From: Caenispirillum salinarum_A
GTDB lineage: Bacteria > Pseudomonadota > Alphaproteobacteria > Rhodospirillales > Rhodospirillaceae
Length of the DNA stretch: 64,000 nt
Direction of reading: 5' to 3'
NCBI RefSeq assembly: GCF_044803115.1
Contig: NZ_CP085224.1
Location: 4,402,001 to 4,466,000 of the forward strand
How positions within the stretch are numbered: the stretch's first letter is position 1; each line of letters starts with the position of its first letter. Positions 23,779 through 32,102 of the stretch are shown one piece after another. The notes below the pieces were generated by a model. The model saw only the letters and a list, made by a program, of their open reading frames with translations. It ran no database searches and was not told the DNA's origin. Made by a program: the position numbers and the translations under genes.

Positions 23779-25542
23779 CTACTCTGCCGCGTCCACCTGG
23801 GTCAGGTACTGGCTCAGGTCGACGTCGTCGATCTGTTCTGGCAGCAGGCAGACCTCGGCGTAGTCCTTGTAGGCGCCGGAGCGCAGGAACAGTTCGAACA
23901 GGCCGGCGTCGATGTGGCCGTCCTTGCGCATGAAGTTGAGGATCTTCACGCATTCCGACAGCGTCTTCGGCGTCTTGTAGGGGCGGTCGGCGGCCGTCAG
24001 GGCCTCGAAGATGTCGGCGATGCACATGATGCGCTCGGTCACGTCCATCTCGTCGGCCTTCAGGCCGTTGGGATAGCCCGTGCCGTCCATCTTTTCATGA
24101 TGATTGCCGGCAATCTGCGGCACCCGCTTCAGGTGCTTGGGGAAGGGCAGGCGCGCGAGCATCTGCTGGGTGACGACGATGTGGTCGTTGATGACCTTGC
24201 GTTCCTCGTCGGTCAGCGTGCCGCGCCCGACGCACAGGTTGTAGATCTCGCCCTTGTCGTAGATGCCGACCTTGTGGTCCGGCCGGTCCTCCAGCAGGCG
24301 TTCCGTCGCCGGCGGGGGCGGCGGCGGGACGTCTTCCAGGCGCTTGCTTTCCTCCCACGACAGCCCGACCGTGCGGTCGAAGTGGCGGGTCCAGGTGCGG
24401 GCGCCGATTTCCTTCACGCGGGCCTTGCGCTCGTCGGTGGTGAACTCGCCGCCGATGTTGGTTTCGGCGATGAAGGCCCAGTCCTCTTCCAGCGCCGCCA
24501 CGGTCTTCTCGAACTCCGCCCGCAATGCCGCCTCGTCGCCGCCCTCGGCGATGCCCTTCCACAGGGCGATTTCGGCGTCGCGGCGCAGGACCTCGAAGCG
24601 GGTGCGGACCTCGTGGATGCGGTCGTAGATGGTTTCCAGCTTGGTCGCCTTGTCGACCACGTATTCCGGCGTCGTCACCTTGCCACAGTCGTGCAACCAG
24701 GCGCCCAGATGCAGTTCCTGGCGCTGGTCGTCGTCAAGGTCGAAATCGGCGAAGGGGCCGTCGGTTTCCTTGCACGCGGCCTCGGCCAGAAGCTCGGCGA
24801 TCATGGGCACGCGCCGGCAGTGGCCGCCGGTGTAGGGCGACTTGGAGTCAATCGCGTCGGCGATCACCTTGATGAAGCTGTCCAGCAGGTCCCGCTGCGC
24901 GGCCATGAGCTGCTGGTTGTCGATGGCCACCGCCGCCTGGCTCGCCAGCGCCTCCACCAGCGGCTGCACCTCGTCGGTGAAGGGGATGACCTTGTCGTCG
25001 TCGTCGCGGGCGTTGATGAGCTGCAGCACCCCGATGACAGAGCCGCCGAAGTTCTTGAGCGGGATTGTCAGGAATGATTTGGAGCGGTAGCCCGTGCCCT
25101 CGTCGAACCTCTTTGTGCCGGAAAAGTCGAAGCCCTCGGCCTCGTAGGCATCGACGATGTTGATGGACGTGCCGGTCAGGGCGGCGTGGGTGCAGACGTT
25201 GTTGTGGTTGGGCGCACCGTCGGGCAGCGTCATGGGCAGCGGCGGGAACGGGATGTCCTTGCCGGTCGTGCCGCCCATGGCGGTGTTCAACGTGTCGTTG
25301 CGCAGGATCGTGAACCGCAGCGTGTCGTCTTCCGTACGCAGGTACAACGTTCCGCCATCGGCGTTGGTCAGGTCCTTCGCCTCCAGCAGGATGCGTTCCA
25401 TCAGCCGGTCGTGATCCCGTTCGGCCGAGAGCGCGATACCCAGTTCGATCAGCCGTTCCAGGCGCTTGCCCCGGCGCGCGTCCGCGGCCGACGCGCCGGT
25501 CATGGCGCCAAGGTTCAGGCCCTGGTTGTGCTGCATACCCAT
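23779..25542 (-). CDS. GAF and HD-GYP domain phosphodiesterase
   Basis: A 587-residue cytoplasmic signalling protein. Residues about 25-205 form a GAF domain. The HD-GYP domain starts near residue 215 with SPYTGGHCRR, then has His284-Asp285 in AWLHDCGKVTTPEY and AGNHHEKMDGTGYPNGL at about 478-494. Between the HD and HHE motifs lies a segment of nearly 200 residues with a Pro run (about 395), clearly longer than in most HD-GYP proteins. It should hydrolyse cyclic-di-GMP in response to a GAF ligand. Its gene diverges from ubiD, so the two may share the 25543-25750 interval. Confidence 0.88.
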   Translation of the reverse strand: MGMQHNQGLNLGAMTGASAADARRGKRLERLIELGIALSAERDHDRLMERILLEAKDLTNADGGTLYLRTEDDTLRFTILRNDTLNTAMGGTTGKDIPFPPLPMTLPDGAPNHNNVCTHAALTGTSINIVDAYEAEGFDFSGTKRFDEGTGYRSKSFLTIPLKNFGGSVIGVLQLINARDDDDKVIPFTDEVQPLVEALASQAAVAIDNQQLMAAQRDLLDSFIKVIADAIDSKSPYTGGHCRRVPMIAELLAEAACKETDGPFADFDLDDDQRQELHLGAWLHDCGKVTTPEYVVDKATKLETIYDRIHEVRTRFEVLRRDAEIALWKGIAEGGDEAALRAEFEKTVAALEEDWAFIAETNIGGEFTTDERKARVKEIGARTWTRHFDRTVGLSWEESKRLEDVPPPPPPATERLLEDRPDHKVGIYDKGEIYNLCVGRGTLTDEERKVINDHIVVTQQMLARLPFPKHLKRVPQIAGNHHEKMDGTGYPNGLKADEMDVTERIMCIADIFEALTAADRPYKTPKTLSECVKILNFMRKDGHIDAGLFELFLRSGAYKDYAEVCLLPEQIDDVDLSQYLTQVDAAE

Positions 25543-25750
25543 GGTTCACTGCCCTCTGGAAAGGTGCCGGGTATCTGGAACCACCCGGCAGTCTCCCGTC
25601 CCAAACCGGCCGTGCGCAACAGGCACGACCACTCCCTGTCACACTCTACCAATAGACATAAGGGGTAGATAGACCTCTTGCAGCGAGCCTGTGGAAAGAC
25701 TTGCGCTTGACGCCGGAAGCCTCTTCCGGTCCTGTTGTCCAACCCGTTGA

Positions 25751-27277
25751 ATGCACAAGAAAGAGCCCATGCCGTACTCGTCCCTGCGCGACTTCATGGA
25801 CCGGCTGGAGCGCGACGGCCGTCTGGTCCGCGTTCGCACGCCTGTTTCCACGCACCTGGAAATGACAGAAATCCAGACCCGCCTCCTGGCCGAGGACGGC
25901 CCCGCCGTGTTGTTCGAGGACGTGCGAAACCCCGACGGCAGCCCCGCCGAAATGCCGGTGCTGGTCAACCTGTTCGGCACCGTGGACCGCGTCGCCAGCG
26001 GCATGGAGCGCAAGCCCGAAGAGTTGCGCGAGGTGGGCGAGACGCTGGCCTTCCTCAAGCAGCCCGAGCCCCCCGGCGGCTGGCGCGAGGCGCTGGAGCT
26101 GATGCCGCTTCTCAAGACGGTCATGGCCATGAAACCCCGCACGGTGGGTTCCGCCCCCTGCCAGGAGGTGGTGCTGACAGGCGACGACGTGGACCTGTCG
26201 CGAATCCCGGTGCAGGGCTGCTGGCCGGGTGAGCCCGCGCCGCTCATCACCTGGCCGCTGGTAGTGACGCAGGGACCGAGCGGGAAGAAGGAGGACGTGT
26301 TCAACCTGGGCATCTACCGGATGCAGGTGACGGGCAGGAACACGACGCTCATGCGCTGGCTGAAGCATCGCGGCGGCGCCCAGCACTACGCGCGCTGGGG
26401 AAAGGAGAAGAAGGAACCCCTGCCCGCCGCCGCCGTCATCGGCGCCGATCCGGGGACGATCCTTGCCGCCGTGACGCCGGTGCCGGACACGCTGTCGGAG
26501 TACCAGTTTGCCGGCCTCTTGCGCGGCAAGAAGGTGGACCTGGTGGACTGCAAGACGGTGCCGCTGAAGGTCCCCGCCACCGCCGAGATCGTGCTGGAGG
26601 GCCACGTCATGCTGGACGAGTTCGGCGACGAAGGCCCCTACGGCGACCACACGGGTTACTACAACGCCGTCGAGCCCTTCCCGGTGTTCCGGGTTTCCGC
26701 CATCACCATGCGGCGCAAGCCCATCTACCTGTCCACCTTCACCGGCCGCCCGCCCGACGAACCCAGCGTGCTGGGCGAGGCGTTGAACGAGGTGTTCATT
26801 CCCCTGCTGGTCCAGCAGTTCCCCGAGATCGTCGACTTCTGGCTGCCGCCCGAGGGCTGCTCCTACCGGATCGCCGTGGTCAGCATGAAGAAGGCCTACC
26901 CCGGCCACGCCAAGCGCGTGATGATGGGCGTGTGGTCCTTCCTTCGGCAGTTCATGTACACCAAGTTCGTCATCGTGGTGGACGACGACATCGACTGCCG
27001 CGACTGGAAGGACGTCATGTGGGCCATCTCCACGCGCATGGACCCGGCGCGCGATATCACGGTGATCGAGGGCACGCCCATCGATTACCTGGATTTCGCC
27101 TCGCCGGAAAGCGGGCTCGGCGGCAAGCTGGGCATGGACGCCACCAACAAGTGGCCGCCCGAGACAAAGCGCGACTGGGGCGAGAAGATCCGCATGACCG
27201 ATGAGGTGATCGACACGGTCACCCGCAAGTGGGACAGTTACGGCCTGCCCGGTTCGGGCAAGCCCATCTGGAAATAG
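25751..27277 (+). CDS. UbiD-family decarboxylase
   Basis: A 508-residue enzyme of the UbiD family, which uses prenylated FMN to decarboxylate unsaturated or aromatic acids. Members include 4-hydroxy-3-polyprenylbenzoate decarboxylase of ubiquinone synthesis. Family segments are SSLRDFMDRLERDGRLVRV at the start, GDDVDLSRIPVQGCWPGEPA (about 140), DEFGDEGPYGDHTGYY (about 293-308) and AVVSMKKAYPGHAKRV. The required UbiX prenyltransferase is not in the window. An ATG at 25769 is an alternative start. The gene pmbA follows 22 bases later. Confidence 0.9.
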   Translation: MHKKEPMPYSSLRDFMDRLERDGRLVRVRTPVSTHLEMTEIQTRLLAEDGPAVLFEDVRNPDGSPAEMPVLVNLFGTVDRVASGMERKPEELREVGETLAFLKQPEPPGGWREALELMPLLKTVMAMKPRTVGSAPCQEVVLTGDDVDLSRIPVQGCWPGEPAPLITWPLVVTQGPSGKKEDVFNLGIYRMQVTGRNTTLMRWLKHRGGAQHYARWGKEKKEPLPAAAVIGADPGTILAAVTPVPDTLSEYQFAGLLRGKKVDLVDCKTVPLKVPATAEIVLEGHVMLDEFGDEGPYGDHTGYYNAVEPFPVFRVSAITMRRKPIYLSTFTGRPPDEPSVLGEALNEVFIPLLVQQFPEIVDFWLPPEGCSYRIAVVSMKKAYPGHAKRVMMGVWSFLRQFMYTKFVIVVDDDIDCRDWKDVMWAISTRMDPARDITVIEGTPIDYLDFASPESGLGGKLGMDATNKWPPETKRDWGEKIRMTDEVIDTVTRKWDSYGLPGSGKPIWK

Positions 27278-27299
27278 CAGCCGAGCCGAAGGAGCATCC

Positions 27300-28655
27300 A
27301 TGACCCAGAGCCTTGTCGATTCCGCCGCGCTGAACGTCCTGGACGACGTGGTGAGCCGCGCCCGCAAGGCCGGTGCCGACGCCGCCGACGCCGTCATGGT
27401 CGACGGCCGGTCGGTCTCCATCGGCTGGCGCCTGGGCGAGCTGGAAAGCCTGGAGCGCAGCGAGGGCGCGGACCTGGGCCTGCGGGTCTTCATCGGCAAG
27501 CGCCAGGCCATCGTGTCTTCCGCCGACACCTCGCCGCGCGCGCTGGACGAACTGGTGGAGCGCGCCGTCGCCATGGCGAAGACGGTGCCGGAGGATGACT
27601 TCGCCGGCCTGGCCGACCCCGACCAGCTGGCGACCGACCTGCCCAAGCTGGACGGTTTCGACCCGACGGAACTGACGGCCGACCAGATGATCGAGATGGT
27701 CAAGGAAGCCGAGGACACCGCCCGCCAGAACCCCGCCGTCACCAACAGCGAGGGCGCGCAGGCCGGATGGAGTTCGTCGTCCGTCGCCGTGGTCGGCACC
27801 AACGGCATGAACTTCTCGTGGCGCGTCTCCAACACGTCGCTGTCCTGCGTGGTGCTGGCCGGCGGCGGCGAGCAGGGCATGGAGCGCGACTACGAGTACG
27901 ACACAACCAACTACGTCGACGCCCTGAAGAGCCCCGCCGAGATCGGCCGCAAGGCCGCCGAGCGCGCCGCCCGGCGCCTGGGCGCGCGGCGGGTGAAGTC
28001 GGCCCGCGTGCCGGTCATCTACGACCCGCGCGTCGCCCGCGGCCTGATCGGGCACCTGCTGGGCGCCATCAACGGCTCGTCCATCGCGCGCGGCACGTCG
28101 TTCCTGAAGGACAAGATGAACCAGCCGGTCATGGCGCCGGGCATCACCATCATCGAGGACCCGCACCGCCCGCGCGGCCTGCGCTCCAAGCCCTGCGACG
28201 CCGAGGGCCTGCCCAACCAGCGCCGCAACATCATCGACGGCGGCACGCTGACGACCTGGCTTCTGGACCTGCGTTCCGCCCGCCAGTTGGGCCAGGCGCC
28301 GACGGGCCACGCCAGCCGGGGCACCGGCTCCCCGCCCTCGCCGTCGGCCACCAACGTCTGGATCGAGCCGGGCGAGGTCTCGGCCGAGGACATGCTGGCC
28401 GGCGTGAAGGAAGGCGTCTACGTCACCGACCTGTTCGGCCACGGCATCAACGGCGTGACCGGCGACTACAGCCGGGGCCTTGCCGGCTTCTGGATCGAGG
28501 ACGGCAAGCTGGCCTTCCCCATCAACGAAATGACGGTGGCCGGCAATCTGAAGGACATGTTCATGAACATGACCGCCGCCAGCGACCTGGAGATGCGCTT
28601 CGGCATGGACGCGCCGACGGTGCGCATCGACGGCATGACAGTGGCGGGGGCGTAA
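27300..28655 (+). CDS. pmbA: Metalloprotease PmbA/TldE
   Basis: A 451-residue protein of the TldD/PmbA family. TldD and TldE (PmbA) form a complex that degrades peptides and, in enterobacteria, matures microcin B17 and removes CcdA. The PmbA form lacks the HExxxH of TldD, and none is seen here. Recognised segments are GADAADAVMVDGRSVSIGWR at the start, GRKAAERAARRLGARRVKSA, ARGTSFLKDKMNQPVMAPG and GHGINGVTGDYSRGLAGFW near the end. The TldD partner is not in the window. A ccdAB module lies directly downstream on the other strand. Confidence 0.92.
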   Translation: MTQSLVDSAALNVLDDVVSRARKAGADAADAVMVDGRSVSIGWRLGELESLERSEGADLGLRVFIGKRQAIVSSADTSPRALDELVERAVAMAKTVPEDDFAGLADPDQLATDLPKLDGFDPTELTADQMIEMVKEAEDTARQNPAVTNSEGAQAGWSSSSVAVVGTNGMNFSWRVSNTSLSCVVLAGGGEQGMERDYEYDTTNYVDALKSPAEIGRKAAERAARRLGARRVKSARVPVIYDPRVARGLIGHLLGAINGSSIARGTSFLKDKMNQPVMAPGITIIEDPHRPRGLRSKPCDAEGLPNQRRNIIDGGTLTTWLLDLRSARQLGQAPTGHASRGTGSPPSPSATNVWIEPGEVSAEDMLAGVKEGVYVTDLFGHGINGVTGDYSRGLAGFWIEDGKLAFPINEMTVAGNLKDMFMNMTAASDLEMRFGMDAPTVRIDGMTVAGA

Positions 28656-28664
28656 GGGGGCAGC

Positions 28665-28974
28665 TCAGATCCCGCTAACCAGGAAGTCCAGCGTGGCGAT
28701 GATGTCGCTGCGCTGGCTTTCCAATGACGCCACCGCCTCGCCGAGTTCGGCAGCGCGAACGTTGACGATCTCCAGGGCCGAGAGAATGTAATCCCTGCCT
28801 TCGACTCGGAAGACGGGATTCAGGCGGCGCGCCGGGACAAGCGCGCCCAGAGGCACCAGGGACGACCACGCGCGTCGCATTCTCGGCCAGATGGTCAACC
28901 TGGATGTTTAACAGATAAGGGTGGGTCTTGCGGGAGCGCGGACTGTGGTTCCGATGGATGTCGAACTGCGCCAT
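28665..28974 (-). pseudogene. ccdB: CcdB-type toxin gene, frameshifted
   Basis: CcdB poisons DNA gyrase. The N-terminal part, MAQFDIHRNHSPRSRKTHPY and on to RVVVP, is in one frame and the C-terminal part, from LVPLGALVPARRLNPVF to DIIATLDFLVSGI, is in another. Together they give a protein of about 100 residues with the CcdB order, including the final W/S-G-I end. The switch falls near 28857-28863, where one base appears to be missing. The toxin is therefore probably inactive, or the base is a sequencing error. It begins 3 bases after the ccdA stop. Confidence 0.8.
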
Positions 28975-28977
28975 GCC

Positions 28978-29217
28978 TCAGAACGTCCGGAATTCGCCGC
29001 CAAAGCAGCCGTTGCGCTCTATGTGGGCGTTGTAGCTGTCAATGCTCTCTCGATTTTCTGCCCGCCACTGAGCCGCTCGCTTTTCCCGCAACACGGCAAG
29101 CAGTGTGTCCTCCACCGCCTCCGACAGGTCGACGCCGATTGTTTCCGCCTCGCGGAGCACATCCTCGGAGATCATCACGCGGGCTTCGCGCTTGGGTGAC
29201 ATGGGGCGGTTCTCCAT
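28978..29217 (-). CDS. ccdA: CcdA-type antitoxin
   Basis: A 79-residue antitoxin. It has a CcdA-like layout: an N-terminal DNA-binding part (REARVMISEDVLREAETIGV) and a C-terminal helix that would bind CcdB (LREKRAAQWRAENRESIDSY). The start at 29217 follows AGGAGA with good spacing; an ATG five codons later is possible. It should repress its own operon and neutralise CcdB, whose gene directly follows but is frameshifted. A bidirectional terminator isolates the operon on its upstream side. Confidence 0.82.
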   Translation of the reverse strand: MENRPMSPKREARVMISEDVLREAETIGVDLSEAVEDTLLAVLREKRAAQWRAENRESIDSYNAHIERNGCFGGEFRTF

Positions 29218-29255
29218 CCAGATCTCCTAAGCGTAAGGCCAATCCCCCGCAACGC

Positions 29256-29288
29256 AAAGCCCGGCCACCGTTTCCGGGGCCGGGCTTT
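29256..29288. terminator. Bidirectional intrinsic terminator
   Basis: AAAGCCCGGCC (29256-29266) pairs perfectly with GGCCGGGCTTT (29278-29288). It follows the host-attachment gene on the minus strand and shields the ccdA promoter. Confidence 0.85.
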
Positions 29289-29310
29289 CATCCGTGCGCC
29301 TGAGGCCGCG

Positions 29311-29826
29311 TCAATGGGTCGGCGGCCGCTGGGGAAGGCGGCCGGGGTCCTGGTAGCGGCGGGCGTCGGGGTCCACCGGCAGCAGGTGGGCGAGGTGCTT
29401 TTCCAGCTCCGCCTCGTTGTCGCCGGTATAGTCCTTGGTTTCCTCGGCGACGATCTTCTGCTGCACCGGCTTGGGCATCTGGTCGCGCACCTCGCTCATC
29501 GTCTGCGGCGGGGCGCAGACGATCAGTTCGTCGAAGTCGTTGCGCTGGGCATGGCGGTTCAGGTCGTCCATGACCTCGCGCATCAGGTCGTGGCGTTCCT
29601 CGTCCATGGGATCGGACTTGGGCTCGTAGACGTGACGGCCCGGCGCCACCTGGCTGACGTCGGAGGCGCGGCCGGGCCGGTCGCGGTGGGCCTCGCGGCC
29701 CTTGACCGCCTCACCCTCGAAATCACGATGGTCGACCGCGCGCAGCGGCTTTCCCGGTCCGTCGTGGCTGAACAGGCGGGCGTGCGTTCCGTCGGCGACG
29801 AGAATCCACGTCTTCTTGGCGTCCAT
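29311..29826 (-). CDS. Host attachment protein family
   Basis: A 171-residue protein of the family annotated as required for attachment to host cells, first described in Agrobacterium-type bacteria. The N-terminus TWILVADGTHARLFSHDG (residues 5-22) is the family hallmark. A middle helical part holds DDLNRHAQRNDFDELIVCAP, and near the end KIVAEETKDYTGDNEAELEK. There is no signal peptide or membrane helix, so a direct surface role is doubtful; the fold looks like an eRF1-type domain. It is followed by a strong terminator. Confidence 0.85.
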   Translation of the reverse strand: MDAKKTWILVADGTHARLFSHDGPGKPLRAVDHRDFEGEAVKGREAHRDRPGRASDVSQVAPGRHVYEPKSDPMDEERHDLMREVMDDLNRHAQRNDFDELIVCAPPQTMSEVRDQMPKPVQQKIVAEETKDYTGDNEAELEKHLAHLLPVDPDARRYQDPGRLPQRPPTH

Positions 29827-29906
29827 TGGAGTACCTCGCGTGCTTTGCTTGGTTTGCCCCTACAACGGACGGCGAAAGGCGTGGGTTTCCGCGCGTCTGG
29901 ACGCTG

Positions 29907-30887
29907 CTATGCCTGCGGGAAGACCACCTCTATGGTTTCGTCCGCGACGTGCATCCGCGTGGGCAGGCGGGCGATGATGTCGCCGTCGCCCTGCACGGGT
30001 TCGTCGTTGCCGCCGTCGATGCTGAAGGCGGTGCCGCGCAGCACCTCCACATCCGAGAACCGCGCCAGCCGGCCGGTGGCGAGCCCTGTGGCATACCGTA
30101 TGACGTTAAACATGCCCTTCCTCTTCAACAGGACCATGTCCAGGCTGGCCGATGACAGGCCGCCGTCGCTCACCACCCTGTAGGGCCCGCCGTAGTGACG
30201 GCCGTTCAGGGCCACGGCCGTGGCGGCCTGGCGGGTCTCGCCGGTGTCCTCGGCGGTGACGTGCAGGGTGGGGAAGCCGTAGGCGCGCGACTGGCGCAGC
30301 ATTTCCAGAATGTAGGCGCCCTTGCCGATCAGGCGCTTGAGCTTGAGGTTCACGTGCTCCACCACCTCGGCGTCGAAGCCCGCACCGGCCATGAGCATGA
30401 ACTTGCGCCCGTCGGCCTCGCCCAGATGGATGCGGCGGATGGGCCCCTCGGCCAGCGCCTTCGCCACCTTCGCCGGGCGGATGGACAGGCCGATCTCGTG
30501 TGCCAGCACGTTGGCCGTGCCCAGCGGAATGATGCCAAGCGCCACCTCGCCGGTGCCGCGGCTGATGCCGTTGATGGCCTCGTTGATGGTGCCGTCGCCG
30601 CCGGCGATCACCACCACGTCGCAGTCCTTGGCGCTCGCCTCCATGGCGAACACCTCGGCATCGCCCGGCTTGGCCGTTTCGCGCAGGGTGACGGCGCAGC
30701 CGTGCGCGTCCAGGTGCCTGAGCGTCTTCATCAGCCGCCGCCGCCGGTTGCCGCCGGCCGTCGGGTTGAAGACCACCATCAGGCGGCGCGCGGCCGGACC
30801 GGCGCCCCCGTCGCGGGCGGCGGCGGCTTCGGCGGACGCGGTCGGGCTGGCGGGCGGATGGGCGCCACGCGGGGAATCGAACACCAT
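29907..30887 (-). CDS. Diacylglycerol kinase family lipid kinase
   Basis: A 326-residue lipid kinase of the DagK/YegS type. The Gly-rich nucleotide-binding motif is DVVVIAGGDGTINEAINGIS, followed by LGIIPLGTANVLAHEIGLS. The family N-terminal LMVVFNPTAGGNRRRRLMKT starts near residue 35, after an Ala-rich leader of uncertain use; an internal start is possible. It would phosphorylate diacylglycerol, sphingosine-like or other lipids; the substrate is not readable. It stands about 240 bases from the divergent envelope gene at 31128. Confidence 0.88.
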   Translation of the reverse strand: MVFDSPRGAHPPASPTASAEAAAARDGGAGPAARRLMVVFNPTAGGNRRRRLMKTLRHLDAHGCAVTLRETAKPGDAEVFAMEASAKDCDVVVIAGGDGTINEAINGISRGTGEVALGIIPLGTANVLAHEIGLSIRPAKVAKALAEGPIRRIHLGEADGRKFMLMAGAGFDAEVVEHVNLKLKRLIGKGAYILEMLRQSRAYGFPTLHVTAEDTGETRQAATAVALNGRHYGGPYRVVSDGGLSSASLDMVLLKRKGMFNVIRYATGLATGRLARFSDVEVLRGTAFSIDGGNDEPVQGDGDIIARLPTRMHVADETIEVVFPQA

Positions 30888-31127
30888 GCCTCTCCACTGC
30901 AGGGACGCACCCGAATCGGGCGGGATCGCGGCACGATTAACCGCACCCGAAAGGGGGAACGCAAGACATAACTTGAAGCATTGCAGATGTATTACAGCGC
31001 AGTGACGAATCTTATGCAGGCCGGTTAATCTTTTTCTTTACGGCGACACAAGCATTCACTTCCGGCGCCCCAGCGAATACACCTTCGCTCGTCAGCAACG
31101 CTCCGGACATGGGGAGCCTGAGCGCCG

Positions 31128-32102
31128 ATGAACGCGGTGAGCCACAACCACCGATTCCGGTCGGTCTTCATCTCAGACATCCACCTGGGGACCCGTGGAT
31201 GCAAGGCGGAGTTCCTGCTGGACTTCCTCAAGCACGTCGAGAGCGACAACCTGTACCTGGTCGGCGACATCGTCGACGGCTGGCGCCTGCGCAAGACATG
31301 GTACTGGCCCCAGGCCCACAACGACGTGTTGCAGAAGCTCTTGCGCAAGGCCCGCAAGGGCTCGAACGTGGTGTTCATTCCCGGCAACCACGACGAATTC
31401 GCGCGCAACTACATCGACCACGAGTTCGGCGCCATCAAGGTGATGTTCGAGGCCACCCATGTGGGTGCCGACGGCCGCACCTACCTGATCATGCACGGTG
31501 ACCAGTTCGACGGCGTCATCGCGCACGCCAAATGGCTGGCCCACCTGGGCGACTGGGCCTACACGACGGCGCTGTCGCTAAACCACTGGTACAACGTGAT
31601 CCGCACGCGCGCGGGCAAGCCCTACTGGTCGCTGTCGCGCTACCTGAAGCACAAGGTAAAGAACGCGGTCGCCTACATCGCCGACTTCGAGCAGGCCATG
31701 GCCGAGGTCGCCCGGCAGCGCGGCGCCGACGGCATCATTTGCGGCCACATCCATCACCCGGAAATCCGCGACATCGACGGCGTGCTCTACTGCAACGACG
31801 GCGACTGGGTGGAAAGCTGTTCGGCCCTGGTGGAGCACTTCGACGGCCGCATGGAGATCCTGCACTGGGCCGACCTGCGCGGCCTGTCCCCCATGGAGGC
31901 CTACGGCCGCGCCCGCACCGCGGCCTCGCGCCCCGTCACCCTTCCCGAAGCCGCCGACGCGCCCTCGCCCTCCGTGCCCCAGCCGGGCCGGGAGGAGCGG
32001 GTCCCGGCCCATGCAGAAAGCGGGTTGCAATGCGCATCCTCATCATCTCCGACGCCTGGACGCCTCAGGTCAATGGTGTCGTTCGCACGCTTCTCACGCT
32101 GA
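31128..32102 (+). CDS. Metallophosphoesterase, UDP-2,3-diacylglucosamine diphosphatase-like
   Basis: A 324-residue metallophosphoesterase. All metal-ligand motifs are in place: FISDIHLGTRG (about residues 14-24), LVGDIVDGWRLR, FIPGNHDEFAR, IMHGDQFDG and GIICGHIHHPE. It resembles LpxH-like enzymes that cleave UDP-2,3-diacylglucosamine, but alphaproteobacteria often use the unrelated LpxI for this step, so the role in lipid A is likely rather than shown. The start ATG follows GGGGAG. The C-terminal 24 residues overlap the next gene in another frame by 73 bases. It probably forms an operon with the glycosyltransferase. Confidence 0.85.
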   Translation: MNAVSHNHRFRSVFISDIHLGTRGCKAEFLLDFLKHVESDNLYLVGDIVDGWRLRKTWYWPQAHNDVLQKLLRKARKGSNVVFIPGNHDEFARNYIDHEFGAIKVMFEATHVGADGRTYLIMHGDQFDGVIAHAKWLAHLGDWAYTTALSLNHWYNVIRTRAGKPYWSLSRYLKHKVKNAVAYIADFEQAMAEVARQRGADGIICGHIHHPEIRDIDGVLYCNDGDWVESCSALVEHFDGRMEILHWADLRGLSPMEAYGRARTAASRPVTLPEAADAPSPSVPQPGREERVPAHAESGLQCASSSSPTPGRLRSMVSFARFSR

